Assembly: GCA_040877545.1 (NCBI GenBank)
Contig: JBBDNN010000074.1
Coordinates: 9,417 to 73,416, forward strand
Direction: 5' to 3'
Source: Gracilimonas sp040877545
GTDB lineage: Bacteria > Bacteroidota > Rhodothermia > Balneolales > Balneolaceae
Length of the DNA stretch: 64,000 nucleotides
The notes under the pieces are model-generated. The model made no database searches, had not been told where the DNA came from, and saw only the letters and a list, made by a program, of their open reading frames with translations. Below are positions 17,979-27,871 of this stretch, in pieces (positions within the stretch are counted from its first letter, which is position 1; every line of letters begins with the position of its first letter). The translations under genes were made by a program, and so were the position numbers.

Positions 17979-18883
17979 GCTTTAAAACCATTTTCTCTGC
18001 ATTTATTTTGATTTTAGCGGTTGGCTGCAACCATACGCTGGAAAAGGAACCGGTTGTATTTGCTGAGGTTGGTGGAAATGAATTAACATTGAGTGAAGCC
18101 AAATCAAATATTCCACAACATATTTTTGATACTGATAGTAACGCATCTTATTTAAAATACAGGGAAGATTGGATTCGCAGGCAATTGATTCTTCAGGAAG
18201 CTGAACGCCTGAACTTTGCTGACAGAGAAGCTGTTCAAAAGCAGCTAAAGCGTTTAAAAGAAGAATATATTCTTCAGGCGGTACAGGATTATATTATAAG
18301 TGAATATGAAGCTGATGTAAGTGTTTCCGAAGATGAAGCTCGTAATTACTATCAGCAAAATAAAGATAAATTCACTCTGGATGAACGATATGTACAATAC
18401 CGGCATCTCATAGCCAGAAACAGCCAGGATGCACAAAATGCAAAAAGAGACTTAATGCGGGGTGTTTCATGGGAATCGGTAGCAAATAAATATTCCCTGT
18501 ACGCTGATTTTAAGATCCGGGAATCGGAACGTTTCTGGCCTATTTCGCTAGCCGGTGGAGATATTGCTCAGTTGAACAGGTATTTAAATATTATAGGCCC
18601 TTCAGAAATATCTCCTACTTACAGGTCAGGCAGCGAATATCACTTTGTGCAGTTGGTTGGCGAACGGCCAAAAGGGGATCATCCTGATTTAGATTGGTTA
18701 ATCACTCAAATTGAAGAGTGGCTTGTGCTCGAAAAACGGAAAAGAGCTTTTAATACATATGTAAAGAATCTTTATCTTCAGGGGCAAGCAAACAATGAAA
18801 TTAAAATCTACAACGTTCTATCACAGCAATTACCGGCAGTAACAGATACTGCATCATTGAATAATCCAAGTAATGAAGAATAA
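17975..18883 (+). CDS. SurA/PpiC-like periplasmic lipoprotein with degenerate rotamase domain
   Basis: 302 residues beginning with a lipoprotein signal (AVGCNH, modified Cys near residue 18). The N-terminal half has the SurA-type helical chaperone pattern (DWIRRQLILQEAERLNF). The part from about residue 135 keeps the outline of a parvulin domain (VQYRHLIA to YHFVQLVGERP) but lacks the usual GGDLG-like core, so isomerase activity is doubtful. It sits between two full SurA-like genes, overlapping both (4 and 11 bp), and probably works with them. Confidence 0.75.
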   Translation: MSFKTIFSAFILILAVGCNHTLEKEPVVFAEVGGNELTLSEAKSNIPQHIFDTDSNASYLKYREDWIRRQLILQEAERLNFADREAVQKQLKRLKEEYILQAVQDYIISEYEADVSVSEDEARNYYQQNKDKFTLDERYVQYRHLIARNSQDAQNAKRDLMRGVSWESVANKYSLYADFKIRESERFWPISLAGGDIAQLNRYLNIIGPSEISPTYRSGSEYHFVQLVGERPKGDHPDLDWLITQIEEWLVLEKRKRAFNTYVKNLYLQGQANNEIKIYNVLSQQLPAVTDTASLNNPSNEE

Positions 18884-20240
18884 AAAACTATTTGTACCTC
18901 TTTTTCTATTGTCGCTAATAATTACAACCCATTCAGTGGCCCAAGAAGCACCTAAATTAGCAGATCGAATTGTAGCCCACGTCAATAATAATATTATTTT
19001 AAAATCGGAAATTGACCGGGGTGTAGCAGATTACCTTCGTCAAGCTGAAGTATCCGGAGAACCCACACAATTTAGTAAAGAGCTTTGGTTTGATTTTCTT
19101 GAATCTACAATCGATAATTATGTGCTTCTGGAAAAAGCTGAACTTGACTCCATTACTGTTTCAGATGATGAAGTAAAAATTCAGATGGACCAAAGGATTC
19201 AGCAACTGATTGCACAGGCAGGAAGTGAACAAGCTCTTGAGCAGGCTTTCGGCAGGTCTATTATTCAACTAAAAGCAGATTTCCGGGAAGATTTCAGGGA
19301 GCAGATTCTCGCCAATAAAGTTCGTCAGCAAAAAATACAATCCATTAATATTACCAGGCCTGAAGTACAAGAGTTTTTTGATCGCATCCCTGCCGACTCC
19401 CTTCCCACTATTCCGGAGCAGGTTTCCCTTTCACAAATTGTGAAAATTCCACCGGCAAAAGGAAATGCAAAAGAAGAAGCTTTTGAATTTGCCCAGCAAT
19501 TACGTGATTCTATTGTAGTGCATGGCAAAACCATTGAAGAACTTGCCACCAGGCACAGTGATGGCCCTTCTGCTCCAAATGGTGGAGCATTACCTTTAAT
19601 GTCTCTGGATGATTTTGTGTCCGAATATTCAGCCGCAGCTTCAGCACTCCAGCCGGGGGGAATTTCAAATGTAGTGGAAACTCAGTTCGGTTATCATATT
19701 ATTAAATTAAATCGTCGTGTGGGTGATAAAATTGAAACCAATCATATTCTGATTACGGTTGACTCGAACCAGCTTGATGAGGAGTTTGCAATAAACAGGT
19801 TAAATGAAATCCGTGATAGTTTGATAAATAATCCCGATTTAAAATTCTCTGAAATGGCCAGAAGGGTTAGTGAAGATCCAACCGGTGCAAGTGCAGGTGG
19901 TAAAATATTTGATCTACAAACAGGTGAGCGGTTAATTTCATTGAATCGCCTGGAGCCGTCTATGTATCGCATTGTGTTATTGATGGATGAAGAAGGCACA
20001 ATATCGGAGCCTAAATCCTTCAACTTACCAAATGGTGATAGTAAAGCTTACAGAATTGTACACCTCGATAAACAGATTCCCGAACACAAAGCAAATCTTG
20101 ATCAGGATTATGAACGGATCAAAAATATAGCCTTGCAACAGAAACAGATGCGTATTATGCAAGAATGGATGCAAGAACTTCGGGATGATATTTATGTGAA
20201 TTATAAAATCTCAATGCCTGGAAAGGAGACTTCTTTATGA
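18873..20240 (+). CDS. surA: SurA-like periplasmic chaperone/PPIase
   Basis: 455 residues: signal peptide ending SVAQ, a SurA N-terminal helical domain (ADRIVAHVNNNIILKSEIDRG), then two parvulin domains (QIVKIPPAKG to FGYHIIKLN, and NHILITVDSN onward) and a C-terminal helix. Overall architecture and length match SurA, which escorts beta-barrel proteins to the BAM complex. It overlaps both the lipoprotein gene and the MoxR gene. The symbol rests on architecture only. Confidence 0.88.
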   Translation: MKNKKLFVPLFLLSLIITTHSVAQEAPKLADRIVAHVNNNIILKSEIDRGVADYLRQAEVSGEPTQFSKELWFDFLESTIDNYVLLEKAELDSITVSDDEVKIQMDQRIQQLIAQAGSEQALEQAFGRSIIQLKADFREDFREQILANKVRQQKIQSINITRPEVQEFFDRIPADSLPTIPEQVSLSQIVKIPPAKGNAKEEAFEFAQQLRDSIVVHGKTIEELATRHSDGPSAPNGGALPLMSLDDFVSEYSAAASALQPGGISNVVETQFGYHIIKLNRRVGDKIETNHILITVDSNQLDEEFAINRLNEIRDSLINNPDLKFSEMARRVSEDPTGASAGGKIFDLQTGERLISLNRLEPSMYRIVLLMDEEGTISEPKSFNLPNGDSKAYRIVHLDKQIPEHKANLDQDYERIKNIALQQKQMRIMQEWMQELRDDIYVNYKISMPGKETSL

Positions 20241-21229
20241 GTAAACCAGCCTTAGATCCTGTTGAGCTGGCTGATGAATTTCATAGTGCTTTTCACCAGA
20301 TTAAAAAAGAAATTCATAAAATAGTAATTGGCCAGGATGATATTATAGACCTGCTGCTTATAAGCCTTTTCTCAAAAGGACATTGCGTACTTGTTGGTGT
20401 TCCTGGTTTAGCGAAAACTTTACTCATTCGAACTCTTGCAGAATCTTTAAATCTCTCCTTTAGCCGCATTCAATTTACCCCAGATCTCATGCCGGGTGAT
20501 ATAACCGGTACCGAAGTAATTGAGGAGAATAAAGGCTCCGGACAAAAGGAGTTTAAATTCATTAAAGGCCCTATTTTTGCTAATATTGTGCTGGCCGATG
20601 AGATCAATCGTACACCTCCAAAGACACAAGCTGCACTCTTAGAGGGCATGCAAGAGTATCATGTAACCACTGGTGGACAGACTTACCATTTAGATACACC
20701 CTTTTTTGTTTTAGCCACCCAAAACCCTATTGAACAGGAAGGAACATATCCTCTGCCCGAAGCTCAGCTTGACCGCTTTATGTTTCATATTTGGGTTGAC
20801 TATCCTTCTTTCGAAGAAGAAAAGGAAATTGTTAGTACAACTACAGCACATCAGGATGTAAGAGTTGAGTCTCTCATCGATACTAACAATTTAAAGATGC
20901 TGCAAGAGTTAGTTCGGGAAGTACCTGTGCCGGATAATGTGTTAGAATATGCAGTAAAATTAGTTGCTAAAACCCGACCTAATACCGCAATTGCACCCGA
21001 TTTTGTGAATAAATATTTAAGCTGGGGTGCTGGGCCAAGAGCTTCTCAGTATCTTATTTTAGGTGGCAAGGCACGAGCACTTTCTCAAGGCCGGTATCAC
21101 GTAACTGAAGAGGATATTAAAACTTTGGCTATTCCTGTATTACGGCATCGAATTGTCAATAATTATGCTGCAGAAGCTGAAGGCTATACAACCGTTAAGC
21201 TAATAAACATGCTTAAGGAAGATTCTTAA
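20237..21229 (+). CDS. MoxR-family AAA+ ATPase
   Basis: 330 residues. Walker A GVPGLAKT, Walker B ADEINRTPPKTQAALLE, sensor FFVLATQNPIEQEGTYPLPE and the C-terminal lid with RASQYLILGGKARAL are textbook MoxR. These ATPases act as chaperones with VWA-domain partners, here very likely the next gene. It overlaps surA by 4 bp (ATGA). No DUF58 gene intervenes, unlike many MoxR operons. Confidence 0.95.
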   Translation: MSKPALDPVELADEFHSAFHQIKKEIHKIVIGQDDIIDLLLISLFSKGHCVLVGVPGLAKTLLIRTLAESLNLSFSRIQFTPDLMPGDITGTEVIEENKGSGQKEFKFIKGPIFANIVLADEINRTPPKTQAALLEGMQEYHVTTGGQTYHLDTPFFVLATQNPIEQEGTYPLPEAQLDRFMFHIWVDYPSFEEEKEIVSTTTAHQDVRVESLIDTNNLKMLQELVREVPVPDNVLEYAVKLVAKTRPNTAIAPDFVNKYLSWGAGPRASQYLILGGKARALSQGRYHVTEEDIKTLAIPVLRHRIVNNYAAEAEGYTTVKLINMLKEDS

Positions 21230-21248
21230 CCTCCTACCTGGTTTTAAT

Positions 21249-23345
21249 GTGGATTTTCAAGGATTTCAAAACACCTTTCCAAATGTATTAATAGTCATTG
21301 CTATTGTTGCTTTGTTGGCTATTTCATGGTTTTCATACCGGAAAACAAACAACATCCCTCCTCTTCCCCGCTATATTTTAATAACTCTGCGTGCTCTTGC
21401 TCTAATTATAGTGTTTCTGCTTTTGATGAATCCTTATTTCTATTCCTCTAACCAAATAGAGTTAAAACCGAAAATAGCTGTTTTTCTGGATAACTCAGAA
21501 AGTGTTGGCATTGAAAGAGGCGAATACCGGGGCATGAGCAGTTACAACTCGCTGCTACAGTCAATTAATTTTGAATCTGTAGAAGAAGCTGAAATTGAAT
21601 ATTACTCCATTGAAGAATCTTCTGCTGCATTCAATCCAGACTCTTTAGATTTAACAGCGCCGCAAACTAATCTCTCAAGTGCAGTTAATACAATCCTTGA
21701 AATGGAGGAGGATGTGCGGGCAGCAATTATTATTTCTGATGGAATTATCACATACGGTAAAAACCCAGCGTTTAATGCATCCTCATCTTCTATTCCACTG
21801 CACACCATTGCTTTAGGAGATACAGTTGAGGTCAGGGACATTTCTATTTCTAATGTGCTAACAAATTCTACGGGTTACACCAACACCAAGCATATAATAG
21901 AAGCAGAAGTCACCCAATCGGGTTTTGAGGGAAGTGCCATAAATGTAGCTCTTGTTTCCGGTGATGAAACCATCTTGGAGAAAGAAGTTTCTTTTGAAAC
22001 TGATGACCAGGTAAAAAATATTGAATTTGAACTGGAACTTGAAGAAGAAGGCTTGAAACAATACGAGATCAAAACAGAGCCTTTGCCGGATGAATGGTCC
22101 CCGTTCAATAATAGCAAGTCCTTTTCAATTGATGTATTGGATAGCAGGGTCAAAATTCTCCATATTGCTTTTGAAATACATCCTGATGTAAAAACAGTTC
22201 GGTCAATAATAAGTGAAGATGTCAATAATGAAATTAGCACTCTCACCTGGTTGAGTGGGAATCGCTTCTCGGAAGAGTTGCCGCAAGAAATGGATTTCGA
22301 TCTGCTGATTATCCATGGTACTCCCAATCAAAATCGTAGCTTTGATTTTTTGGAGAACATGACCTCCACGCCTGTTCTTGTATTTAGCACCAGTTCTTAT
22401 TCCAATGCTGGAACTGGATTTATTAAGGATGTGCAGCTTATTGAAAGTGATGCAAATCAGTTCGTTCGCATAAATCTTTACAGGCTGTTGAATGCGGATG
22501 AGCAGCCAATTCTGGAGTTGCCGGATATTAATCTTGATGAAACTCCTCCCCTAATCTCCCCTTTGAGAACCACTGCTACAAATCTTCAGAGTGAGAATCT
22601 TTTTTCTATGAAATACAACAACCTGGCAACCGAAAACCCTGTTGTTACTATTTTAGAGCAGGGGAATATTCGACATGCCCATGTTTTTGCCTGGAACTGG
22701 TATAAAATGTACCAGAGTACAAGCAGCCAACACCGGGCTTTTGCTACAGAATTAATTACCAATCTTGTCTCCTGGACCTCAAGCGATCCTGATGATCGAA
22801 ATTTACAGGTTTATCCAACTAAGCAAAGTTTTAGCACGGTGGAATCGCCCTCAATCAATGCCAGTCTTCAGAATGAAAGTGGTGAAATGGAATCAGGAGC
22901 TATTATAGAAGTTGAAATTATATCCGGTGATAATACCTCCCGTACTTACAATATGGAAAACTCAGGGAATGGAAATTATACGCTGAATTTGCCCCGGTTT
23001 TCGGAAGGATTATATGAATATGAAGCAACTGCCAGAAAAGGAAACCGGGAAATTGACCGGCAACAGGGAGAATTTTTAGTTTCTAATACCAGCTCAGAAC
23101 TTACCAATACAACGCGTAATGATCAGCTTCTCCGGTCACTTTCTGCGAATTCTGGCGGATTATTTTTCACCTATGATAATACCGAAGGTTTTTGGGACAG
23201 CTTAAGAACTACACAGGTTTTTGAATCTCAGAAACAAACTTTAGAGAATTATGAATTCCCGGTTAGATCGTTTTTTTGGTTTATTGTAGTCTTGTTCTTG
23301 CTTAGTACTGAGTGGATTACCAGGAAATATTATTCCCTTCCTTAA
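21249..23345 (+). CDS. membrane-anchored VWA-domain protein, probable MoxR partner
   Basis: 698 residues from a GTG start; an ATG two bases upstream is out of frame. Two N-terminal helices (about 12-29 and 43-60) precede a von Willebrand A-like domain with a good MIDAS motif (DNSES, 81-85) and an IISDG strand. A long beta-rich region follows, then a C-terminal helix near residue 675. Bacteroidota MoxR clusters often end in such proteins. It is 19 bp after moxR and likely depends on it for assembly or activation. Confidence 0.75.
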   Translation: MDFQGFQNTFPNVLIVIAIVALLAISWFSYRKTNNIPPLPRYILITLRALALIIVFLLLMNPYFYSSNQIELKPKIAVFLDNSESVGIERGEYRGMSSYNSLLQSINFESVEEAEIEYYSIEESSAAFNPDSLDLTAPQTNLSSAVNTILEMEEDVRAAIIISDGIITYGKNPAFNASSSSIPLHTIALGDTVEVRDISISNVLTNSTGYTNTKHIIEAEVTQSGFEGSAINVALVSGDETILEKEVSFETDDQVKNIEFELELEEEGLKQYEIKTEPLPDEWSPFNNSKSFSIDVLDSRVKILHIAFEIHPDVKTVRSIISEDVNNEISTLTWLSGNRFSEELPQEMDFDLLIIHGTPNQNRSFDFLENMTSTPVLVFSTSSYSNAGTGFIKDVQLIESDANQFVRINLYRLLNADEQPILELPDINLDETPPLISPLRTTATNLQSENLFSMKYNNLATENPVVTILEQGNIRHAHVFAWNWYKMYQSTSSQHRAFATELITNLVSWTSSDPDDRNLQVYPTKQSFSTVESPSINASLQNESGEMESGAIIEVEIISGDNTSRTYNMENSGNGNYTLNLPRFSEGLYEYEATARKGNREIDRQQGEFLVSNTSSELTNTTRNDQLLRSLSANSGGLFFTYDNTEGFWDSLRTTQVFESQKQTLENYEFPVRSFFWFIVVLFLLSTEWITRKYYSLP

Positions 23346-23361
23346 AAAAGGTATTTTTAGC

Positions 23362-23880
23362 TCAATAAGTAAAATGCTCTTCTTCTGCACTTCCCAAACC
23401 ACTTACTTTTACGACGAAAATATTTGTGAAGTCCTCTTCATCTATCCATTCATATTTTTCATGACCAAGCAAGGTATTAAGAAGGATTATTGTGCTGTTA
23501 GAATGTCCCACAATCAATACGGTTTGGGAGGTATAATCATCCAAAATGCTTTGCAGAAGATTGGCCGGATCATTCATACCATATTCTACAATTTCAATAT
23601 TTAACGCTTCTGCAATTGGCGTAGCAGTTTCTTGTGTTCTGTGATATCCTGTACTGAAAATAGCATTGACCGGATATTTTTGGTGAAGCAGTTCCTTTAA
23701 TTTTTCAGCTCTGATTAATCCATCTTCACTCAGGTGTGGGTTTGAGGTATTATCATCAAGCTTCTCTGCATGCCGAACAAAAATAATGGTGGTCGACGAA
23801 TCCGGAGAATTTTGCGCCTGTATCTTAGGAACTAAAGAGATTGAATGCAGGAATAGTATAACCAGTAGTATTTTGCTCAT
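23362..23880 (-). CDS. exported histidine phosphatase (phosphoglycerate mutase/SixA-like)
   Basis: 172 residues. An N-terminal signal peptide (to about residue 22, KIQAQ) precedes the catalytic motif FVRHAEK with Arg36 and His37. The second catalytic His is in LIVGHSNS. The substrate is unknown; small exported members act on phosphomonoesters or phosphoproteins. It converges closely with the VWA gene (16 bp). Confidence 0.85.
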   Translation of the reverse strand: MSKILLVILFLHSISLVPKIQAQNSPDSSTTIIFVRHAEKLDDNTSNPHLSEDGLIRAEKLKELLHQKYPVNAIFSTGYHRTQETATPIAEALNIEIVEYGMNDPANLLQSILDDYTSQTVLIVGHSNSTIILLNTLLGHEKYEWIDEEDFTNIFVVKVSGLGSAEEEHFTY

Positions 23881-23940
23881 TTTATATTCTTCAAATTTTT
23901 AAAGAATATAGCAAAAATTATTAGTGCTGGAACCAATTTA

Positions 23941-23972
23941 AAAAGCCGGCTAAAAACCGGCCTTTATTTTTT
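23941..23972 (-). terminator. Rho-independent terminator after the coiled-coil protein gene
   Basis: A GC-rich stem (GGCCGG/CCGGC with a one-base bulge) with a T/A loop is followed on the minus strand by a run of T. It sits 16-47 nt after the stop of the gene at 23988 and separates it from the histidine phosphatase gene. Confidence 0.75.
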
Positions 23973-23987
23973 AAAGAAAAATGGAGC

Positions 23988-25214
23988 TCATCTTCTCGCG
24001 ATCAGAATTATCAAACCGATAATAACCAAAAGACTTATGCCTAAAAGTATGGGAAATAGATACGATCTTGGAGAAGCTTCATCTCTCCAGGTCACTATTT
24101 CCTGATCTATAGATGATATTTGAGACATCGTTAATACATCCCCTTCCTGGACATATTCACTCCAGTCATTTTTGATTTTACCATTCCAAAATTCATAAAA
24201 ATTCTGAAACTCTTCATAATTGCCAGAGCGCAGCATTCTTCCTCTGCTTTCTTCCGTAGCGCCTCTAACAAAATTAGTAATGGAGTTATAAAAGCTTTCG
24301 TTGTTGTCAAAAGCTTCTAATTGAACATTCTCTTCCTCAAGATAAGCATCTAAAGAAGCCCACATATTTCTTGAAGCACTGGCATTCCAGTCGCTAAGAT
24401 TATTGTTAATGGTAGACTCCCAACTGCTTTGATCTGTTCCGCCATAAATCAGCAATAAATCATCTCCGATTTGCTCCCAGACTTCATTAAAACGATTCTG
24501 AACCACATACATCCTCAGGTAATCCTCTGTAGTCAGAGTCTCGTCATCAGCTCTTAGCCTTTGAATATTTTCCTCTACAATACTATTGATAATTTGAAGC
24601 GGATTATTTTGTTCGCTTACCTCACCAGATTCTGTCTCTGAAAGTTCTGAAACTGCTTCAGGGCTTAGGTCCTCATAGGTAATCAATAGAGAATCAATAA
24701 CAGTAAGAATAAAATCATCGCGTTCTTCCATACTGTTTCTATAGCGTTGAACTAAATTCGAAAGCTGCCTTTCGCTGTCTTCCGACGTTGCTATAGCCTG
24801 CCGTAAGGATTCTGCACGTGTATTTAAATTTGATATCTCTGTTTCGTAAGACGAAAGTTCATTGGTGAGTGAGCTTAATCTTTCGTTCTGGTTTTCAATA
24901 ATAAGCAGTTTATGTTCAGCAGCTCTCGCATCATTCCTCAACTCTTCAATGCGATCCTCAAAAGTATCAGGATAAAGCGCTGCGCGAAGAAGGGTATCAT
25001 GCTCGCTGAACTCTTCTTCAAATTGGTCAATTTCATCCGTCAAACTATCTACTTCAGCCACCGAGATGGCAGTGCTGACAGTTGTTTTCAAGGAGCGATA
25101 TTGTTCCTGAAAATCTCGGGTAATTTGATAATCTGATTGCTGAGCTTTTAAAGTTTGAAATCCGGATAGCAGCAGTGCGGTAATGACAAAAGTAAAAATG
25201 GTTGAACGTCTCAT
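23988..25214 (-). CDS. exported coiled-coil protein with C-terminal membrane anchor, unknown function
   Basis: 408 residues: signal peptide (cleavage near LKAQQ), long charged heptad-like helices from about 30 to 180, an Asp/Asn/Trp-rich globular-looking region (220-380), and a C-terminal helix (SYLFPILLGISLLVIIGLII) ending in Arg-Arg. It should sit in the periplasm tethered to the inner membrane. Its start overlaps the preceding lipoprotein gene by 4 bp. No family recognised. Confidence 0.6.
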   Translation of the reverse strand: MRRSTIFTFVITALLLSGFQTLKAQQSDYQITRDFQEQYRSLKTTVSTAISVAEVDSLTDEIDQFEEEFSEHDTLLRAALYPDTFEDRIEELRNDARAAEHKLLIIENQNERLSSLTNELSSYETEISNLNTRAESLRQAIATSEDSERQLSNLVQRYRNSMEERDDFILTVIDSLLITYEDLSPEAVSELSETESGEVSEQNNPLQIINSIVEENIQRLRADDETLTTEDYLRMYVVQNRFNEVWEQIGDDLLLIYGGTDQSSWESTINNNLSDWNASASRNMWASLDAYLEEENVQLEAFDNNESFYNSITNFVRGATEESRGRMLRSGNYEEFQNFYEFWNGKIKNDWSEYVQEGDVLTMSQISSIDQEIVTWRDEASPRSYLFPILLGISLLVIIGLIILIARR

Positions 25215-25696
25215 AATTGCTCCTCCTCATTTACATCCTGAATCCCATTCTCAGTCAAGCTAAAAACTCTTTCCTTATCTAATTCCACAAGCTGAACTAA
25301 TGAATTTCTAAGATTGAAAGCAGGTGAACTTAAACCTTCTTCAGAAACCTCTATCTTAGTTTTCAGCTTCAATTCACCTTGCCCCGGCTCCATTACATAC
25401 ACATTGTTAAACTGATTAGCTGTGATGAAATAAAAGCCTTGCGAATTTCGAATCATACGAACTTCATCTATCTCTACCTGGGAGTCACTTCCAAATTCCT
25501 GTAATTGCAAAGGTAGGATATTAAACGAAATTCCATGGCGTAAATCATTTACCATTCCGTCTTCATCAGGTGTAAGTACCGATTCTATTTGATGGGCATA
25601 ATCCACATTCTCTACCACAAAGGCCGATTTACAAGCCGACCCTAGAAATATAATCGAAAACAGACAAATAGTAGTTGTAACTTTTTGGAAAGTCAT
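25211..25696 (-). CDS. lipoprotein of unknown function, partner of the coiled-coil protein
   Basis: 161 residues with a lipobox (LGSACKS, Cys22) followed by a mainly beta domain with no recognised motif. The ATGA overlap with the following coiled-coil gene implies stoichiometric production, perhaps as a complex across the envelope. Product localisation is clear; role is not. Confidence 0.6.
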   Translation of the reverse strand: MTFQKVTTTICLFSIIFLGSACKSAFVVENVDYAHQIESVLTPDEDGMVNDLRHGISFNILPLQLQEFGSDSQVEIDEVRMIRNSQGFYFITANQFNNVYVMEPGQGELKLKTKIEVSEEGLSSPAFNLRNSLVQLVELDKERVFSLTENGIQDVNEEEQL

Positions 25697-25761
25697 ATTC
25701 CTATTTTTTAATTAGTGTTCTTGTTCAATAATTAATAGTAAAAATATGATGAAAAAGTTCC

Positions 25762-26304
25762 TTACTCGTTTATAATACTCTCTATAGGTATATTTTGTAC
25801 TAAAGCTTGTCTGCCGTTCAGAAATGAAAGTTCAATAATAAAAGAATATCCAACTATTTCTCCTCCCATTTGCTGCACTAAATTGGAAGCTGCTGAAGCA
25901 GTACCTCCTGTAGCTATCAGATCATCATGGATAATGATTTTTGCCCCTTTCTGGAATGAATCTTCATGAATTTCCAAGCTGTCTTCTCCATATTCAAGAG
26001 CATAGGTTTCTGATATGGATGCGGCCGGAAGCTTTCCAGGCTTTCTAACCGGGATAAAACCGGCGTTTAAATCCTGTGCAAGATTGGTTCCAAATAAAAA
26101 TCCTCTTGATTCAAGACCAATCACGAAATCCACGTGGGTATTCTTGAAAGGTTTGGCAAGCATATAAGAAGTAAGTTCAAGAGCACGTTTATCTTGAAGT
26201 AGTGTTGTAATGTCTTTGAATTGAATGCTTGGTTTAGGAAAATCCGAGACTGTTCTAATATTTTTTGATATAAAATCTTTTATACTTTTCTCTACTTTTT
26301 CCAC
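25762..26304 (-). CDS. apt: adenine phosphoribosyltransferase
   Basis: 180 residues. The PRPP-binding loop IIIHDDLIATGGTASAA and the N-terminal FPKPSIQFKDITTLL are diagnostic of APRT. The enzyme makes AMP from adenine and PRPP in purine salvage. Normal length. It diverges from tadA, 58 bp away; no consensus promoter could be pinned. Confidence 0.95.
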   Translation of the reverse strand: MEKVEKSIKDFISKNIRTVSDFPKPSIQFKDITTLLQDKRALELTSYMLAKPFKNTHVDFVIGLESRGFLFGTNLAQDLNAGFIPVRKPGKLPAASISETYALEYGEDSLEIHEDSFQKGAKIIIHDDLIATGGTASAASNLVQQMGGEIVGYSFIIELSFLNGRQALVQNIPIESIINE

Positions 26305-26362
26305 TCGAATACTTTTATGTTAAAATCAAAGGCTGATAATAAGAATTGATATAGTAAAGTAT

Positions 26363-26842
26363 ATGGCAAAATTAGATTCCCGACTTTGGCAAAAACATCA
26401 AAAATTTATGACCAGGGCATATTTGCTAGCAGAGCAGGCATTGGAAGAAAATGAAATACCAATTGGCGCCATAGTAGTTCATAAAAATCAGATTATTGGA
26501 AAAGGCTATAACCAAGTGCAGAAGTTAAATGACCCAACGGCTCATGCTGAAATAATTGCCATCTCTGCTGCCTGCGAACATCTGCATAATAAATACCTGA
26601 ACGAATGTACTTTATACGTTACTATCGAGCCATGTCCTATGTGTGCCGGTGCCCTGGTATGGTCTAAGATTGATACCGTAGTTTTTGGAGCTTCAGACTC
26701 TATTGCCGGGGCTTGTGGTAGTGCTTTTAATATCTCCTCAAATAAAAAACTAAATCATCAGGTAGAAATTATTCAGGGTATAATGGAAGCGGATTGTGAA
26801 CACCTGCTAAAATATTTTTTTGCCAATAAACGGAAAGAATAA
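26363..26842 (+). CDS. tadA: tRNA-specific adenosine deaminase TadA
   Basis: 159 residues. Zinc deaminase motif HAE (His61, Glu63) and PCPMCAGAL (Cys91, Cys94). TadA converts A34 to inosine in tRNA-Arg(ACG). Start chosen at the only ATG before the conserved domain. It ends 34 bp from a convergent acyltransferase gene. Confidence 0.93.
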   Translation: MAKLDSRLWQKHQKFMTRAYLLAEQALEENEIPIGAIVVHKNQIIGKGYNQVQKLNDPTAHAEIIAISAACEHLHNKYLNECTLYVTIEPCPMCAGALVWSKIDTVVFGASDSIAGACGSAFNISSNKKLNHQVEIIQGIMEADCEHLLKYFFANKRKE

Positions 26843-26876
26843 AAACTAAAGGTGGAATAAAATCACTTATCCTATG

Positions 26877-27683
26877 CTATCCTTTTTCTGGAATTTTTTC
26901 TCCGAATGTTTTTGCGAATTTTAGGGGGTCAATAACTGGTTGAAAATCAGACTTAATTTGTTTCTCAAGTAACATTGCTAATTTTTTCCTGTCTGTGGAA
27001 GCTACCGTTTCCTCTCCAAAAGTAATGGCCGCAGAAAATCGGTCTTTTTTCAACAGATTGAAAAAATGAACTAAAAAAGGAGCATCATCCCACCAGCAGA
27101 TTGTTTTGCAAGCATCCTCCTCTCCTTTAGGTGTGGAATATGAAATTATTGCATAGGAGACCGGCAGATTAATTGCTGCCGGTGGTTCTAATAATGAAGA
27201 GCGAAAAGGCAGAATTTCCACCCCCGGGCTGGTTTTGCTTTCTGGAAACATAATCACTCCCTGATTTTGATTGATGTTTTTACTTATCAATTGATTTACC
27301 CTTGAAATATCTCTTTTTCGACTTCGATCGATAAAAAGAATACCACAGGTTTTTGTGATAAAACCTATCAGGGGCCAACGTTTTACATCACTTTTAGCAA
27401 CAAATAATCCCCGTACCTGGGAAAACAGCACAAACACATCTATATAACTAAGATGATTTGAAACAAGAAAAAAAGGAGGTTCCGGAGCTTTTCCTTTTAC
27501 CATTAAATTCACTCCTAAAATAGTACAGCAATTTCTTCCCCAAACATTGAGCAAATATCCCCGCCACCATTCATAACTTATCCCCAAAAATGAAAAGAAT
27601 AGAACAAGCATAATTAATGAGTAAAAGAATAAGGTATTACCTAAAAATGCTATCAATTTAAATAAGGCACGTATGTTCTTCAT
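26877..27683 (-). CDS. lysophospholipid acyltransferase (PlsC-like)
   Basis: 268 residues. Two N-terminal hydrophobic helices, the HX4D motif in SNHLSYID, and a FPESKTS block in place of the usual FPEGT, meaning the normally conserved Gly is Ser. It likely acylates lysophosphatidic acid or a related lipid at the inner membrane. A second PlsC-type enzyme is at 46392. Confidence 0.82.
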   Translation of the reverse strand: MKNIRALFKLIAFLGNTLFFYSLIMLVLFFSFLGISYEWWRGYLLNVWGRNCCTILGVNLMVKGKAPEPPFFLVSNHLSYIDVFVLFSQVRGLFVAKSDVKRWPLIGFITKTCGILFIDRSRKRDISRVNQLISKNINQNQGVIMFPESKTSPGVEILPFRSSLLEPPAAINLPVSYAIISYSTPKGEEDACKTICWWDDAPFLVHFFNLLKKDRFSAAITFGEETVASTDRKKLAMLLEKQIKSDFQPVIDPLKFAKTFGEKIPEKG

Positions 27684-27871
27684 ATCGATAGATATAATAA
27701 TTTCTACTATAAATGATTTTAAAATTTAATCAACGTTTGGCTTCAGGCTTTCGTTAATGGTAAATGCAAACAAATGCAATGGAGTTTCGTTATCCAACAG
27801 TCTATAACTATATTGTGTGTCTAATACTCTCTTTCTATTGGTCAATAATTTTTAAATCTGAACCATAATTA

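Noticed and set aside
23341..23358. CCTT/AAGG stem after the VWA gene as a terminator
   Set aside because: Only a 4-bp AT-biased stem overlapping the stop codon; too weak to call.
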